Positions 1 through 12,117 of a stretch of 64,000 bases of DNA are shown here, piece by piece. Positions within the stretch are counted from its first letter, which is position 1; every line of letters starts with the position of its first letter. A model generated the notes under the pieces. That model did no database searches. It was not told the origin of the DNA and was given only the letters and a program-made list of their open reading frames with translations. Source of the DNA: Selaginella moellendorffii (Eukaryota; Streptophyta; Lycopodiopsida; Selaginellales; Selaginellaceae); assembly GCF_000143415.4 (NCBI RefSeq), contig NW_003314301.1, positions 990,702-1,054,701 on the forward strand, in the 5' to 3' direction. The translations under genes were made by a program, and so were the position numbers.

Positions 1-1099
1 CACTTATGATCATGCTTAGGAAAGATCCACTAGTGCCATGCTAAATAAGTATAGACTAGCCTATTTGCCACTCATAGCAAACTTATAGGAGGTTTACTTT
101 TTACCCACGGTACATGGTTCAACTCATGGTAACAACTAATAGGCTAACATTAATCTTGCCAACTCAAAATGTAATCTTAAGTTGCTAATATGTCTCACTC
201 ACAGGCCCAAGTGCAAACTCATGCAAATGGAACATCTTAATCCATCTTATGAACCCAAGAGCAAGCTCACACAATATGGTACAAAAGGTAATTAAAATCC
301 ATACTTAAAGAATGAATGTGAAGTTTTAGCACCCAAACATATACCACCAAATCATCGTTTCATCTCTGTGTATGCAACAAGATTAATTGCTCAATCTCAT
401 TGGATAGTACTTGCTGAGATGTATTCTCTGATACCAAATGTATTGCAAGTGGTTTTCACCTTTTATCCTATGATGATTAACCATAGGATAACTACGAAGT
501 GGAACCTATGTGCCATGTGTCATATACCACATGCCACATGCCATGTGTCCAAGGACAGTGGAGTGGAACTCAAGTTTCAGAGTCTTGTGCTGCTAAATTA
601 AGGAATAGAGCTAAACTTCTAAGCATGGAGCCAAAAAACAAAGGTACTAGAGCACAGAGTAACTCCTGAACATACAGCTTAAGGAGTAAAAGGATAGGAG
701 TATGGAATGATTTGGGACAGTTCTAGAACATCTAACATCTCAATGCCATGACCAACATGCAAAATGAAGCCAAATGGAGTTTGGCGCTATTTCAGCATAC
801 CAGTGGCTTAATGTGAGGATATAGATACTCCACTAGCTAACATGGTATGAAACTTGAGGTTAAACCTAAGCCAAATGTAGAACAAAGACAGACATACAAG
901 TGGCAAGATTATGCCTTAGATTGGTTGGCCATGCCTAACTTACCCATTATCCCTACTATACATTTGGAACCCCTCATAACCCCCTACCCCCCCCTCCCCC
1001 CCAATCCCCACTCTGTGTGACTAGGCAAAAGTATAAGAAAGCAAAAATTAAATTATCTTGTATTCCTAATTTGACCAATGAATAATAGATTTAACAAAA
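1..1099. repeat. AT-rich repeat DNA, no gene
   Basis: No open reading frame here has coding character. Roughly 430-960 is one copy of a dispersed AT-rich family (called B here). It is recognisable again at about 35,390-35,960 in the same orientation, and at about 3,340-3,990 and 42,130-42,780 in the opposite orientation. Shared text includes the stretch on 'taccataggataac', 'gtgccacatg' and 'actccatcagctagc'-like phrases. A C-rich run lies at about 979-1,011. The family could be the remains of an old LTR element, but I see no clear ends. Confidence 0.6.
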
Positions 1100-1478
1100 T
1101 TGCTTAAACAACTTGACGAATTACCAAGTGAGATACTTAACAATATTTTACTCAAGGTATATAAAAGTTTGACTCCTGATACTTTTACTATTGTCAAAGA
1201 AGGTGTAATAATACATCTAGATTACTTTATAGGTACACAGTATTAGCAAGATTTATATTTGTGGAGTTACCTATACAAAAAAGAAAATAATACCAGGATT
1301 TTTCCTAGATAGAGAAATAGTTTACTTATCCAAACTAGATGCAAATCCTGAGTATTATAACCTGTACAGAATTTATAAAATTTTGCCTACTAGACAATTG
1401 CTAAAATTTTATGCAATCTTAAGCAAAAAAGCTATTATAAGAACTTTAACTTTAAACTTTAATGATAGTAAAGCTTGA
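1100..1478 (+). pseudogene. AT-rich F-box-like coding remnant, one frameshift
   Basis: A reading starting near 1,100 gives an F-box-like opening (LDELPSEILNNILLKV) and stays open to about 1,248. A switch of frame near 1,230 then gives about 80 further open codons, ending at a TGA at 1,476-1,478. Two long AT-rich open stretches joined by one frameshift suggest a recently decayed gene, or one with a short intron I cannot place. The F-box assignment rests only on the Leu-Pro-x-Glu-Ile-Leu pattern. Its base composition resembles the lectin gene at 12,118 more than the GC-richer genes elsewhere. Confidence 0.35.
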
Positions 1479-2444
1479 ATACCCATAGGCAGGAATATAC
1501 TTGCTAATAATTAGGCTAATAGACATTGGATCAATTCTGAATCTAGATTGATAAGCAATAAAATTTTGTGGAGTGAAAGTCTTAAAATGGACCACATCTG
1601 AGCAAAATAAATATGCTGTGAAAAATAATGTTTATTTCTTAAGAAATTTCTAGGACTTTCGTATAATAAATGTCATAAACATTTAGCCTCTAGAGGAAAA
1701 TAATCCCCATTTCAAAATTAATTGGGAAGTTAGGTGCTTACTCCTAAGAGTGATTGATCATGGGCGAGCATAATTATTAATGCCATATAATCCAAAAATC
1801 AAGAGTATGATCCCAGCTTTCACATCCACAGATATAGAGCATATCAACTACTAGGACCAGCATATCATAATGCTCGACCAGGAAAATCAAATCGTGTCAG
1901 GAACTCGACGATCTATGCCAAAGCATCGAGCTTATCACTATAAAGACCAAACTCAACAACCTATAGCAAGTTTTGGAGAATTCAAGTGTCTGAGGATAGG
2001 TAGTAGCTTTGTCATGGAGTGATGAAGAGACAAATATTTTATCTTGTGTATCTTCCTAAATAGAGTAAAAGAAGGAAGCATAAGTAAAATGGAGTTACCC
2101 CTAGACTTAAAAAAGAAAAACCCGACCTATGCAACGCTTATCATAAACAAATAATAAGTAATTAAAAATAGCTATAAAATCATGTAATATATAAGTAACA
2201 CTTAGACGTGCTGGAAAACAACCCACTCACTGTTGTATGCATTTGCATTGAATTAATCATCTTTTCTCCCACCTATAACTGTTTGTGCAAAGTAGAGTTA
2301 AAAGAATGATATATGTTTATTCTTATTCACACTTTTGTTGAGTTCTCTTCTATTCTTTTCCCATTCTTCTTATCTTTTTCGCTTCTCTACATTTTTGTCT
2401 CTGTTTTTTTGTCATTATTTTGCTAGTAGGGGCAAGAATGCAAG
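1479..2444. other. AT-rich intergenic DNA
   Basis: I see no supported gene, RNA or clear repeat boundary here. Frames on both strands are broken frequently by stops. Confidence 0.5.
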
Positions 2445-2880
2445 TATAGCCAAAAAAAGCTGTACTCAACAATTCCATAGCTGGAGCCTTTTGCAACATT
2501 TTAATACAATCTAGTGGAAGCAAAAGAAAAGCACATAAGGAAGGCCTCAAATTTTGATATTAACTTAGAAACATTTTAGGTCATATCTTAGAATATCAAG
2601 TATATAAATACTTTTCTATACTATGATTTTCTTATAATCAAGGTTGTAATGTTTCTTATCTCTAGAGTTTGCATAAGCTGGATCCATTAAATATCCAAAA
2701 CCATACTTTGTTACATAGCTTCACTTTTTTAAAATATAATCTCAAGCAAAGTACAGCCAACATAGAGTTCACAGGTGAGTCCAAGTCCTGCACAGCCACA
2801 ACCATCAAACACAAGGTAGAACTCAATATGTGAGTCCAAGTCCTGCACAACCATGGTCATCAAGCACAAACCAGTTGAGT
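2445..2880 (+). repeat. Repeat family A, uninterrupted copy
   Basis: This stretch matches 14,765-15,037 followed by 28,688-28,767 and then 35,267-35,380, with the intervening sequence absent. It also resembles 43,390-43,640. It therefore serves as an empty-site reference: the 13.65 kb transposon is absent between 2,704 and 2,705, and the LTR element is absent just after the 'catagagt' phrase near 2,776. A short internal duplication ('gtgagtccaagtcctgcac') is also visible near 2,774 and 2,831. Confidence 0.75.
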
Positions 2881-3189
2881 CTAAGCATAATAAGGTGGTC
2901 TTAATTTTGTTAAGGACAACTCACCACCTCCGCCATGTAAATGATATAAAAACTAACCCAATCATAGCTAATGCAAAAAAATGGGAGCTCCACAAGCAAA
3001 AGAAATTAGTGATGATACCCATAAAAGTTTTCACAGTATAGGCAAGTTTGAGGAATTTCATTGCATATAAAAGAAAATATAGGATAAAATAAAATTACTA
3101 TAAGAATGCTCATATAAAAGACCTATAAAAATATATATCTTTACTTGGGAGGTTTGAAGTGTATTTTCCAGTTGAGTATGGATATATTA
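2881..3189. other. AT-rich intergenic DNA
   Basis: No gene or repeat boundary recognised. Confidence 0.45.
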
Positions 3190-3330
3190 CTCACTTCTTT
3201 CTACCATGAACTCACCTAGATAAAATCACAATAGGCTACTTGCCACACAAATCACAATCTAAAGGTCATCCCACTCATAATGCTCTATAAGTAGAATATC
3301 AATACTATCTTTCCCATTGTCCCTCTATTG
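3190..3330 (-). pseudogene. Decayed fragment of diphosphomevalonate decarboxylase gene
   Basis: The sequence aligns by eye over about 140 bases with 49,710-49,870, the exon 5-intron-exon 6 segment of the MVD gene in this window. It runs in the same orientation. Shared phrases include 'actcacttctttct', 'aaaatcacaatag' and 'cacacaaatcacaatc'. It is flanked by AT-rich repeats and carries no usable frame. The retained intron indicates DNA-level duplication rather than a processed copy. Confidence 0.7.
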
Positions 3331-3339
3331 GTGGAGGCT

Positions 3340-3990
3340 CTATTAGGATAGTGGGTAGTAGGACATGACTGACCAACTTAAGACATAGTCTAGTTTTTAC
3401 CTAGGTATTTATTCTTGTTTTACATTTGGCTTGAATGTAAGCCCAAGTTTTATACTATGCTAGTTAATGGAGTACTCATATCCTCACATTAGGCCATTAG
3501 TATGTTGAAATAATGTCAAACTCCATTTGGCTTTGTTTTATAAGGTAATTTTAGCATTGGGATGCTAAATGCTCTAAAATTGTTTTTATATCACTCCTTA
3601 CTTTTATCCTTTTGCTTATTGAACTATGTGCTCAAGAGTTGTTCCATGCTTCAATTTTTTCACTCCTTGACTATATGCTCAAGAGTTTGGTTTTGTCTCT
3701 TTGTTCAATGGCTCAAGGCTTTAAAACTTAAGTTTTACTCCACTACTCTTAGCCCATGTGTCCAAGGGTTTAAGTTTCACTTTGTTGCTCTTGGTCCACA
3801 TATTCAAGGGTTTAAGGGTTTTTCTATAGTAAATCACCATAAGGTAATGGGTGAAAACTACATACATTACATCACCTTAGTCCTAGAAGATAGTATTTGG
3901 GACAAAATAAAAAATATATTAAATATAGAATTGTGTTAGACTGTAAATTTGGGCTAAGAGCAATACCACTGTATTGAGGACAATTTTTAC
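3340..3990 (-). repeat. Dispersed repeat family B, reverse copy
   Basis: This copy runs parallel to 42,130-42,780 and is the reverse complement of the copies near 430-960 and 35,390-35,960. A 125-codon open frame on the plus strand here (3,562-3,939) has no recognisable motif and is probably chance. Confidence 0.55.
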
Positions 3991-5720
3991 ATTCTATAGA
4001 TATGCCTAATTAACAAATCTAGGCATTTGACCAACATATAAGGCATATTAATAAGAGTGTCTGAGTTATTAGTGATATTAAAGGATTAGTGCTTAATAGT
4101 TTTTTTTATGAACTTTAGGTCATAGTGGAACAATGAACAAAGTATATAAAGTTGTTGGCTCTAAAAGACTATCATTACCTCAAACTTGGCTACAGTCTAA
4201 TTGGAAAGTATTCTTTATTGCAAAAGGACATTATTTAAAAAAACTTAAAGTTCACCAATGGATTTTATAAAAGTTTTGCCAAGGCTTCAAAGTTCTTGAG
4301 TGGAGATCATCCTTAAACAGATAAATAATATTACATAGTAACATTACCCAACCATAGGGGCAATGGAGTCTATATCTTTATTAGTTATTGTGAAGAACAC
4401 AATTTTTACCTTCTCAACCACAAAAAAGGTCTTGCCATAGAGGGGTCAAGTAATATTTTCATGACCACCAAATTCCCTGGGACGTGTTCATGTCCAATTT
4501 ATGTAGTTGCCAACCTTGCCAACAACTATTTCTATCCTTTAGTTATCGTTGTAAGAATAGTCGCCATCTTGGTGATCTTGCATGCAAGTCTCCAACCATG
4601 GCAAAGAATTGTGATGAACCAAGAAAGCTGAAGCAAATGAAGAGGAATTAAGTATTTGTGCTCTTGTGTTTTACCTTCCAAGATAGCTACCTCAACAGTG
4701 GCTGGTTCCTTCCAGCAATATTTACTTCCCAAATCTGGATGGAGGGCATCAATATTTGCACACCACCCTATATCTTATTGCATCCACCCTTTTGTCTTAG
4801 CATTTTTTAATATACATCTAAAATAGTGCAGAAGGGGAAGAAAGAGCTAAGTTTGGGACTTGAAATCTACCACCTATTGCAGAGTGACACTGAGTTGCAA
4901 CAAGAGATCTTAGCCTGGAAGTGACAACCTGAAATATGCCACATGCAAATCCTTTTGGATCATCATCACTGCCAAGAACAACTGCACAACTTCCACAAGC
5001 AATCTGGAATCTTCTTCCTAGTCCCCCATTCTATCTCTAATTTGATGTTCTAGCCCTAGCTTGATTCTAGTGTCATGATGGATTATAATAATGGCTAAAT
5101 AAAATTAAAGTTTTAAAAGCATGACATCCAACTCAGCCCAACGAATACTTGGCTATAAGACATTTCAAAAACACAATGCATTTTGGCATATTTAAATTGT
5201 TAGTTACATAGATGCCCTAGAATAGAAAATGGGTGTAATTTGTTATAGTTATTTAACTATAAAATTAAAGTTTCATAAGTTTGCTCTTTAGATCCATAAT
5301 ATTGAAGCTCCCATCTTACATGTAACCATAATAATCATGTTTGTTGACGTTGAATTAAAATATCTTAGTATACAATCAACATGATGATACATTGCTTGCT
5401 GAAATACTTCATTTACTTGAGATTATAATATAAAAATCCCAAGTCTTAACGATTGATTAGTAAAGTGACTATTTAATCCAATCTGAGAATAAAATATCAA
5501 TAACTAAAAGATTTTATAAACTAAAAAGATTTATTTTATAAAGTTAGCCTTTTAGTCTAAAGCTTTATGTTGGTAATATTCATTATGTTTCCTTGCATTC
5601 TTTGGTTTTTTATAGATAACATCTTTATACTTTTAGTATCTTCCTTTATTCAACACTCCTTTAAAGGTTTTATAAACAAAGTAAGAAAATTTAAGGGTGT
5701 AATGAATATTCATAGAATAA
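3991..5720. other. AT-rich intergenic DNA
   Basis: I found no supported gene. Short open frames lack family motifs. The end near 5,700 is where base composition shifts to the gene-rich level. Confidence 0.5.
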
Positions 5721-6290
5721 TCTTGGAAAATTTTGGCACTGGCATTCTGTTCGATGTTCCTTCCGATCGCGATGTCCATTCTTCTTTTTTATAGGGGTTC
5801 GAAGTTCCACTCGATTCTTTGCTTCTTGAGCGATAAGAAGCGAAAAGCCAAGCACAAGGAGGGCGAGATGAACATGGAGGTTCTTCGCGAGTTCTTGCGA
5901 AGATCCAGGCAGAGCAATAGATGGAAGAACTTCTGAGGCCAGTTGTCGTGAGTGATTTGGGATGACAGCGACCACAGATTCTAAACGTCTTGTTTCTCAG
6001 ATACAAGGGGACTTGCAATCGCTAAGGGAGGATATCTCTAGCGTCGAGATCGAGCTGCTCAAACCGAGACAAGCTGAAGTGGCGTTTTCTTTTGACTGCC
6101 CGGCTCCCGACTGTCCAGCTCAAGAGCACCTCTACAACCGTCGTGCGGTTCCTTCCGGGCAGCCTGCTTGGCCCTCGAGAGGTCCTCTCGTGAAGAAAAA
6201 TGGCTCCAGCTTATGTGGCTTTGGCAGTATATAGTGGCCAGGTTTGGTGTTCTTGCTCGCTTGCAAAACCAGCTTTCTCTTTCTTGTTTG
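5721..6290 (+). other. Ambiguous exon-like DNA, unassigned
   Basis: GC content rises here, and open frames occur on both strands. On the plus strand, 5,962-6,234 gives a 90-codon frame starting MTATTDSKRLVSQIQ with a helical, coiled-coil-like beginning. An acceptor-like 'tttttatag' near 5,790-5,800 precedes a Lys/Arg-rich open stretch ending at 5,936. I do not recognise a family. This may be a remnant of a real gene or its 3' part. Confidence 0.25.
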
Positions 6291-6297
6291 GTTTTAT

Positions 6298-6920
6298 CTA
6301 ACACGTTTCTCTCCTTGGTTGCAGATCATGCAGTGAAGCAGCTGGAAAGAAATGGACATTCAAACAAAGGGAGTTTGGATAATCTATTGTTCTGATGTCG
6401 ATCAAATTCCACAAGTACATAAAGCAGCTTGGGAGCCACGGTTTGTATTGTTTCCTGTAACATACAGAACGTAGTAAGCTTTGACAAGGAACCGTTGGGC
6501 TGGAATGCAAAGATGAAAATAACACTATAGGAGCTGTCAAAAGATTGGAGTACCTGCATGACAACACAAGGATTTCACATCTTACTTGGAGAACTTATTA
6601 CATAGAATTATAAACATGATAAAGAAAACAGCGTGAAACACAAACCCGAAAATCTCTGGCAAATCAACGACTTACCTCCGCGATCAGCTTCAAAACTGTA
6701 CCAGTCAGAGACAACGAGATTCCCCCAGTTTTCTCGCCCCCGGACTTGGAAAAAGACATCAAATAAACTTCCAGCCCACTTTCCTTGCAGCAAAAACCAT
6801 CCCCGCAACGCAACTTGCAAGCCCTTATGCCACAAAGTCTTGAGAAGATTCTCACATGCAAATCCTGTTCGATCCAGCTTAGACAAAACCAACGAAACGA
6901 AGAATAAAATTAAAAAGCCC
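6298..6920 (-). CDS. Possible two-exon gene fragment, unknown
   Basis: On the minus strand an open stretch ends in 'GATCGCGGAG' followed by a consensus donor GTAAGT at about 6,675. An acceptor 'CATGCAG' follows at about 6,556 and opens onto a frame running to a stop near 6,326. Joining them in phase gives a continuous frame (LKLIAE joined to VLQSFDSSYSVIF). I do not recognise the protein. No start codon is convincing, and the overlapping plus-strand frame at 6,633-6,956 is an alternative. Confidence 0.25.
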
Positions 6921-6956
6921 ACCTCCCAAGCAGCGGAGCACGACTTTCGAGCCTAG

Positions 6957-7532
6957 ATCCCAACTCGATTCCCGCAGAAAGTCAGCTCTCTACACCGAGA
7001 CAAGGTCGCCATGGAAGCTGATGATCATGCAAGCAAGTCCTTCCTGTTTTTGTTGCTCTCGTCACCTCTCCACAATTCTAGCCCGAAAGGTAGATGCCAA
7101 GACGAGTACTTTCGAAAAAAAAGAGGAGTACTTGCCGGTACATCACCACTGCATCTTCGCCGAAGCATGATAGGCTTGTCCAGCGCGCCTAGTCAAATGG
7201 CCTGCGGTGGGCTACAAAAACTTTGTTTACTGCGGCTGCGTGGCTTGAGGTCAACTCCTTGCCGCCTCTTCATCCTCATCTCTTCAGCAAATCCAACTTG
7301 AGTTTTAGTACTTGTTTAGCTCGCTCGCAAGCTACAAAAGAAGCACATGAGTTAAGGAAAGAAACGAAAAGAAATGATCCACTACCTTTCCGGACGAACG
7401 CGTACGGGTGAGAAAAATGCCATGGGCCTCCTCTGGGAATATAAAAACACGCTCCGCCAGAAATATTAGCTAAAAGCTCCCCTTTTCTCATTTGTCTTCC
7501 TCCGCCTCTGGCAGTGGCTCCTCTGAAATATC
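6957..7532. other. Intergenic region upstream of the PIRL gene
   Basis: There is no supported gene. The last 100 bases before the ATG at 7,533 are the likely promoter and leader of the downstream gene. A short open frame at 7,011-7,301 lacks motifs. Confidence 0.4.
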
Positions 7533-9129
7533 ATGGCGAATGTGGTGCGAATTGCCGAGACGAGAGCGATGCTCAACGCTCTCGGCCCTCGTCCCGACTC
7601 CAAGCTCGTCGAGGATGCGCGCGAGGCACTGGACGTGATCGATGACTACTTGGCTCAGCAGCTCGAGGCACTGTCGCGAGAAGCCAAGCCGCCGAGCACC
7701 ACCGCGGAGGAATGGGAATCGATCATGGTCTGTGCTGCTGCTCTTTCTCTTGTCTTGGATCTTCCAGCTTCTAAAGCTTTGGCTTTTCGTCTTTTCTCTT
7801 TCGCTTCGTTGTCCAGGCCGAGAAGGAGAACGAAGCCATCGAAGCCGCCGAGGAGGAGAAGCTGCCTTACAAGTCGACAATTCAGCTGGACGAGCTCCAC
7901 AGGCTCTACTCGGGGATGCTCAAGAGCGCCGAGTCGTCACCATTTGCCGTGCCTGGATCCCCGATCCGGAGCCCCATGAGGCCGCTGTATATCACTGACG
8001 ACATCGACGATGATGTTGCCAGAGTCCTCCAGGACGCTTTCGATACTCGATCTGATAAGCTGCTTCTTTCGTCTCGCCGTGTTGCATGCCTGCCCGAGTC
8101 ACTGGGACGGATCAAGTCGCTGTCGCTGATCAATCTCTCCACCAATTGCCTCGAGGTAGCTTCGGTTCCATAGATCATAGATCGTTGTTTCGTGTTCATA
8201 GATGTTTGACTTTTTCTTTCTCTCGGATCCTCCTCTCCAGGCTCTTCCCGATTCGTTGTCTCAGCTCAGCAATCTGATAACGCTCGATGTCAGCTCCAAC
8301 CAGCTCACCACCCTGCCGGATTCCATCCGCTCGCTCAAAAAGCTTCGGTTTCTCAACGTTTCCGGAAACGCTCTCAAGAGCTTGCCGGATTCGCTCGCAC
8401 TGTGCTTGTAAGTCACCTTGGTTCTTCTCTGTTTTGCCTGTGCCGCGTCTCACGGCAGTGGTTTTGCTCTGTTGCAGTTCTCTGGTGGAGCTCAACGCGA
8501 GCTTCAACCAGCTGGAAAAGCTTCCCCCCAACATCGGCTCGCTCTTCAACCTCGAGAAGCTGTCCCTCCAGCTCAACAAGCTCAGCATGCTTCCGGCGTC
8601 CATTGGCGACCTGACGTCCCTCAAAGTTCTCGAGATCCACTTCAACAAGCTCGTCGCCCTGCCTTCCTCCATTGGCAACCTCAAGGACTTGGAAGTCCTC
8701 AATTGCAGCAGTAACTTCAACAGTCTGACCACTGTTCCCAGCTCGCTCGGAGATCTCTACTGCCTCAGGGAGCTCGATCTGAGTTACAACCAGATCCGGG
8801 AGCTGCCACTTTCTTTCGGACGGCTGCAGAAGCTGAGAAAGCTCAAGTTGGACCAGAATCCTCTCGTTGTGCCCCCTCCGGAGGTGGTCGATCACAGCCT
8901 TGAAGCGGTTCTCGAGTACATGGCCGAAAAGTGGCGGTCTAGTATGAAACTCGACGATGAACACGATCGTGCTGGAAGTAATACGCCGGCTCGGGTTGTG
9001 ACAAATGGCGGTTCGAGGGTCATCTCTTGGCTCGGAGGAATGTGTGCTGCCGGTACCGAATTCAGACGTCCATCAAGTAAGGTGCTCAGTTGGCATCGGT
9101 CACCAGACCGCTATCTCGAGCAACTCTAG
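7533..9129 (+). CDS. Plant intracellular Ras-group-related LRR protein (PIRL)
   Basis: Exons are 7533-7727, 7817-8155, 8241-8407 and 8478-9129, joined in phase to give about 450 aa with no internal stop. The first ~150 residues are a helical region containing an acidic segment (about residues 66-80). Around nine leucine-rich repeats of the intracellular type follow (for example LPDSLSQLSNLITLDVSSNQ, LPPNIGSLFNLEKLSLQLN), and the C-terminal tail carries a WLGG motif. There is no signal peptide or membrane segment, so it should act inside the cell. PIRLs are plant-specific relatives of animal Ras-binding LRR proteins such as SHOC2; Arabidopsis members act in pollen and gamete development. Length and domain order fit the PIRL1/PIRL9 group. 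The biochemical role here is not shown by the sequence. Confidence 0.9.
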
Positions 9130-9514
9130 ATTCAAATAGGAAAAGACAGAACAAAAAAAAAAAAAAAAACTCTGTGTTAGACTGAAGTTGTATATGAATG
9201 AATCAATAGAAGAAGAAACGCAGTACATACATGTACCTGTCAGTAGGCAGAGATGACCTCTCGCCCTCGGGGATAGCGATGGAGAATTCGTGCATCATAG
9301 TCAAGTGAATATGGTGCCATGCCAAACGAAAGGTGGTCCCCTAAATGCGGAAAAAAGGCTGCTCATAATTCCAAGAGAACGATAGCACCGTTTCAAAGCC
9401 AATCGACGACAACAACACCATGCTCTGGCCCAGAATGGCCAGCACACCAAAGAGCGATGTTTCAGTATTCCTGTAACTTGACAAAGTCAGTACAGTGATC
9501 GCGTATCGACCAGG
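9130..9514. other. Convergent intergenic region
   Basis: This is the 3' flank of the PIRL gene (+) and of the next gene (-). It holds an A-run near 9,152-9,170. No gene seen. Confidence 0.5.
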
Positions 9515-11651
9515 CTAAACCTTGCGTTTTCTCTTGTTTGGGGAGCCAAGTGTTCCGTCCAGATCATCCGGATTCTCTTGCTTCATTACGTCAGACCCCA
9601 AAATCTCATGAAGTCCGTCAATTCTTGCGTTTGAAAGCTTGGGCGACCTGAGGGTGCAAGCAACGCATGTCAGCGGCCGAGAAAGTAATATTCAAACGTA
9701 CGCTTGAACACCAGGGAGGTGTAAAGACGATGCTTGCTGCTGTAAATGCTGCATAACCTGAGAGTGACTTGAAGCTTGTATTTGCTGAGGAATCCATGGC
9801 TGCTTTGTCAGTGTTGACACATACGGTTTCATTTCGAAAGTCGTATGATCCTCGGCCTGCCGTTTTGCTCGAAGAGACGGCAATTGTTTCTTTTTTAAAG
9901 GGTTCTCTAGGTACATGCTGCGCTGAAATGCTGCCAGATTCCGCGACTGTGCCTGGTTTTTGGAAATCGGCAAGAATAGTCATTCCGTGGCAGAAAAAAA
10001 AAAAAAACACCAGACTTACGTGTAACTGATGCAACTGGTTACTCATTTGCGCATCTATTTGTACTACTTGAGAAGTACGACTTTTTTCGTTCTTCAAGTA
10101 TTCTGCCAGATCTCGGAGACTGCCAGAGAGCAAAAAAAAGAGATATGAAAACGTCATCTTTAGCACGGCCAAGCAGTTTACCTTCCTCCAACATCGGAGT
10201 TTTCCCGGGCAGGATGAGAAACAAGCCTCTGAATGAACATCCTGAGCAGCTCGTCCGTGGATAGATGCTTCTGGTAACTATCAATCAGCATTCTCAGCCA
10301 GCTCCCTAGCTTTCGAATGTGCAAAGCCATCACCTCCGAGAATATCTCCATCGGTACCTGTCTTACGCCTTCGAAACCATGAGTCTCGAGAATTCTCGCA
10401 ATCGTCTGCTGGCTTAGAATCTCTGCATCTGCTGACGACACTTTAGCTTTCCTCGCTGATGTCCCTGATCTCACAAGCTGGCTGGAAAGTCCTGATAAAA
10501 CGGATGCCTCGCCACCGGCAGCAGATTCCAGGGACTGCTGAAGACTGCAAGCCCCACTCACGCATGTGGCGGGGCAAGGATTCTCCGGAACACAGCTCGA
10601 AATGGACGTCAACTCCGGAAGAATGCTGAGCTCGCCATCGAAAGATTCCTGTTCCCTTTCGTGGCCCAACGATATATCGTTCCCGGCTGTAAGGTGTTGT
10701 CTCTTTAGAGCCTTTGTGGTTAGCTTGAGAAAGGCTGCCATGCCTTCGGGTGTCCGTTTCAGTGCCTCCTGATCGGAAAACGGAAGTTTCTGCTGAGCCA
10801 GACGCCTTGCGAGACGGTTCATCCTCTCGCTAAGGTGTTTGTCAAACCATTGGTCGTACCACAAGTCACAGTCCATGCTGCTCTTTTCTGCATCGAGCTC
10901 GCGAGAGCTTCTGGAAAAAAGCTTCGACTGCTCAACGCCACGAAAACCAGGACTGCTTCGTCCCTAAACCAAAGACACTCTGCCTTAAAACGGAACCACC
11001 AAGAATGTCACAAACCTGTTTGATGGTATTGATGGCAGTCTTTCGCAGCTGTGATTTTTGCTTCCCATCCCCTACTGCAAAATGCGGGCTGCAAGAGAAC
11101 GAAAAGAAAGTCTAGCAAGCCTTGAAACAATCCCCACCTCAAAGTATCGCGGTTGTCCAATCCATACTTCAAAACAAAGAAGGGAAAACTTAAAACGAAG
11201 ACTTGTTTCTCTAGCTAAAATACCTTGGCTTGAAGAGCAGCCATGGTAGGAGCTCTCTCTGCCTGGAGTCTGACCCAGTCCGAGGCGTCGTGTTCCAGAG
11301 TGAAATAGACGCTGTCGGGCTGGAGCTGTAGGCCTGATAGGAATCAACACAGCTTATTCCCTCCAAACTCTTCGATCAATCAATCAATCAATCCGTGACA
11401 TAAAACTTACTGGCGGGGGAAGAGATCCTTGTGTCCTGGAGCTCGAGCGCCTTGTCATAGAGAAGAGCACGCACCCGGAGCTGTAAGCGCAAGCGGCCGC
11501 TGTTGCTGCCATCATTTCCTCTCATGAATGCCGACCAGGCGGAGGGCGTGGCAAGGTGCATTCGCAGCTCCGAGTAGAGGTGATCGCCCAGCCATGGCCT
11601 CCACGCCGCGATCGCCTCCAGATCGCTGGCGAGCTGGAACCCATAGTCGCC
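9515..11651 (-). CDS. Nuclear protein with histone-fold-like segment, 5' end missing or replaced
   Basis: Seven exons on the minus strand (11651-11411, 11333-11224, 11071-11016, 10910-10182, 10119-10020, 9952-9702, 9647-9515) join in phase to 540 codons including the stop. The 56-nt exon is the least certain. A helical stretch in the long exon (QQTIARILETHGFEGVRQ onward) resembles the histone-fold segment of SAGA/TFIID subunits such as SPT7 or TAF8. The C terminus ends in a basic nuclear-signal-like PNKRKRKV, so a chromatin role is inferred. The first visible exon opens at a splice acceptor, and the sequence immediately upstream (11,653 onward) is AT-rich repeat beginning TGTAATATCCCC. The true first exon is therefore missing, very distant or replaced. 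In-frame ATGs in the repeat at 11,685-11,664 could provide a makeshift start. Confidence 0.65.
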
Positions 11652-12117
11652 CTGTAATATCCCCATTTTAGGGTGCATGTAAACCACAATTCTAAGTATT
11701 TATTAACTTCAACTTGGCATTCTTACTATAACGGTATTATTCAAGTGTGTTTAATTATTTCTTAATGTTAGTTATTTAATATTTCTAAGAAAAAGGTTTT
11801 GTAAACATGAGGTTTCTTATACGAGTTTTCTGTGATTAAAAAAAAAACAAACCATATGCATACAGGTTTTTTAATTTGAAGAACCTTATAAAAATCTTGC
11901 TTTGAGAGGTATATAAAAATATCTTCAGAAAGGTCCTTTTAATAAAGTTGTAAAAATTAAAGAAATTTTATTTTAATAACTTTATAAAAGTAAACTTTAT
12001 AATAGTTTCTTTAAAATGGCTTTTATGTATAATGATCTTTTCTTTAGTTATATGTAAATCATGTATTTACATACACACAAAGCAATTTAAAAAATAAATT
12101 TCTAAAATATAAATAGA
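11652..12117. repeat. AT-rich DNA, possible LTR-type edge at 11,653
   Basis: Composition changes sharply at 11,653, where the text TGTAATATCCCC resembles the 5' end of many plant LTRs (TGTAACACCCC type). I could not find the matching end. The last ~60 bases before 12,118 are extremely AT-rich and probably include the promoter of the lectin gene. Confidence 0.4.

Noticed and set aside
3562-3939. 125-codon plus-strand frame in the left repeats
   Set aside because: It lies in a multicopy repeat, the corresponding frame is broken in the copy near 42,400, and it has no motif.
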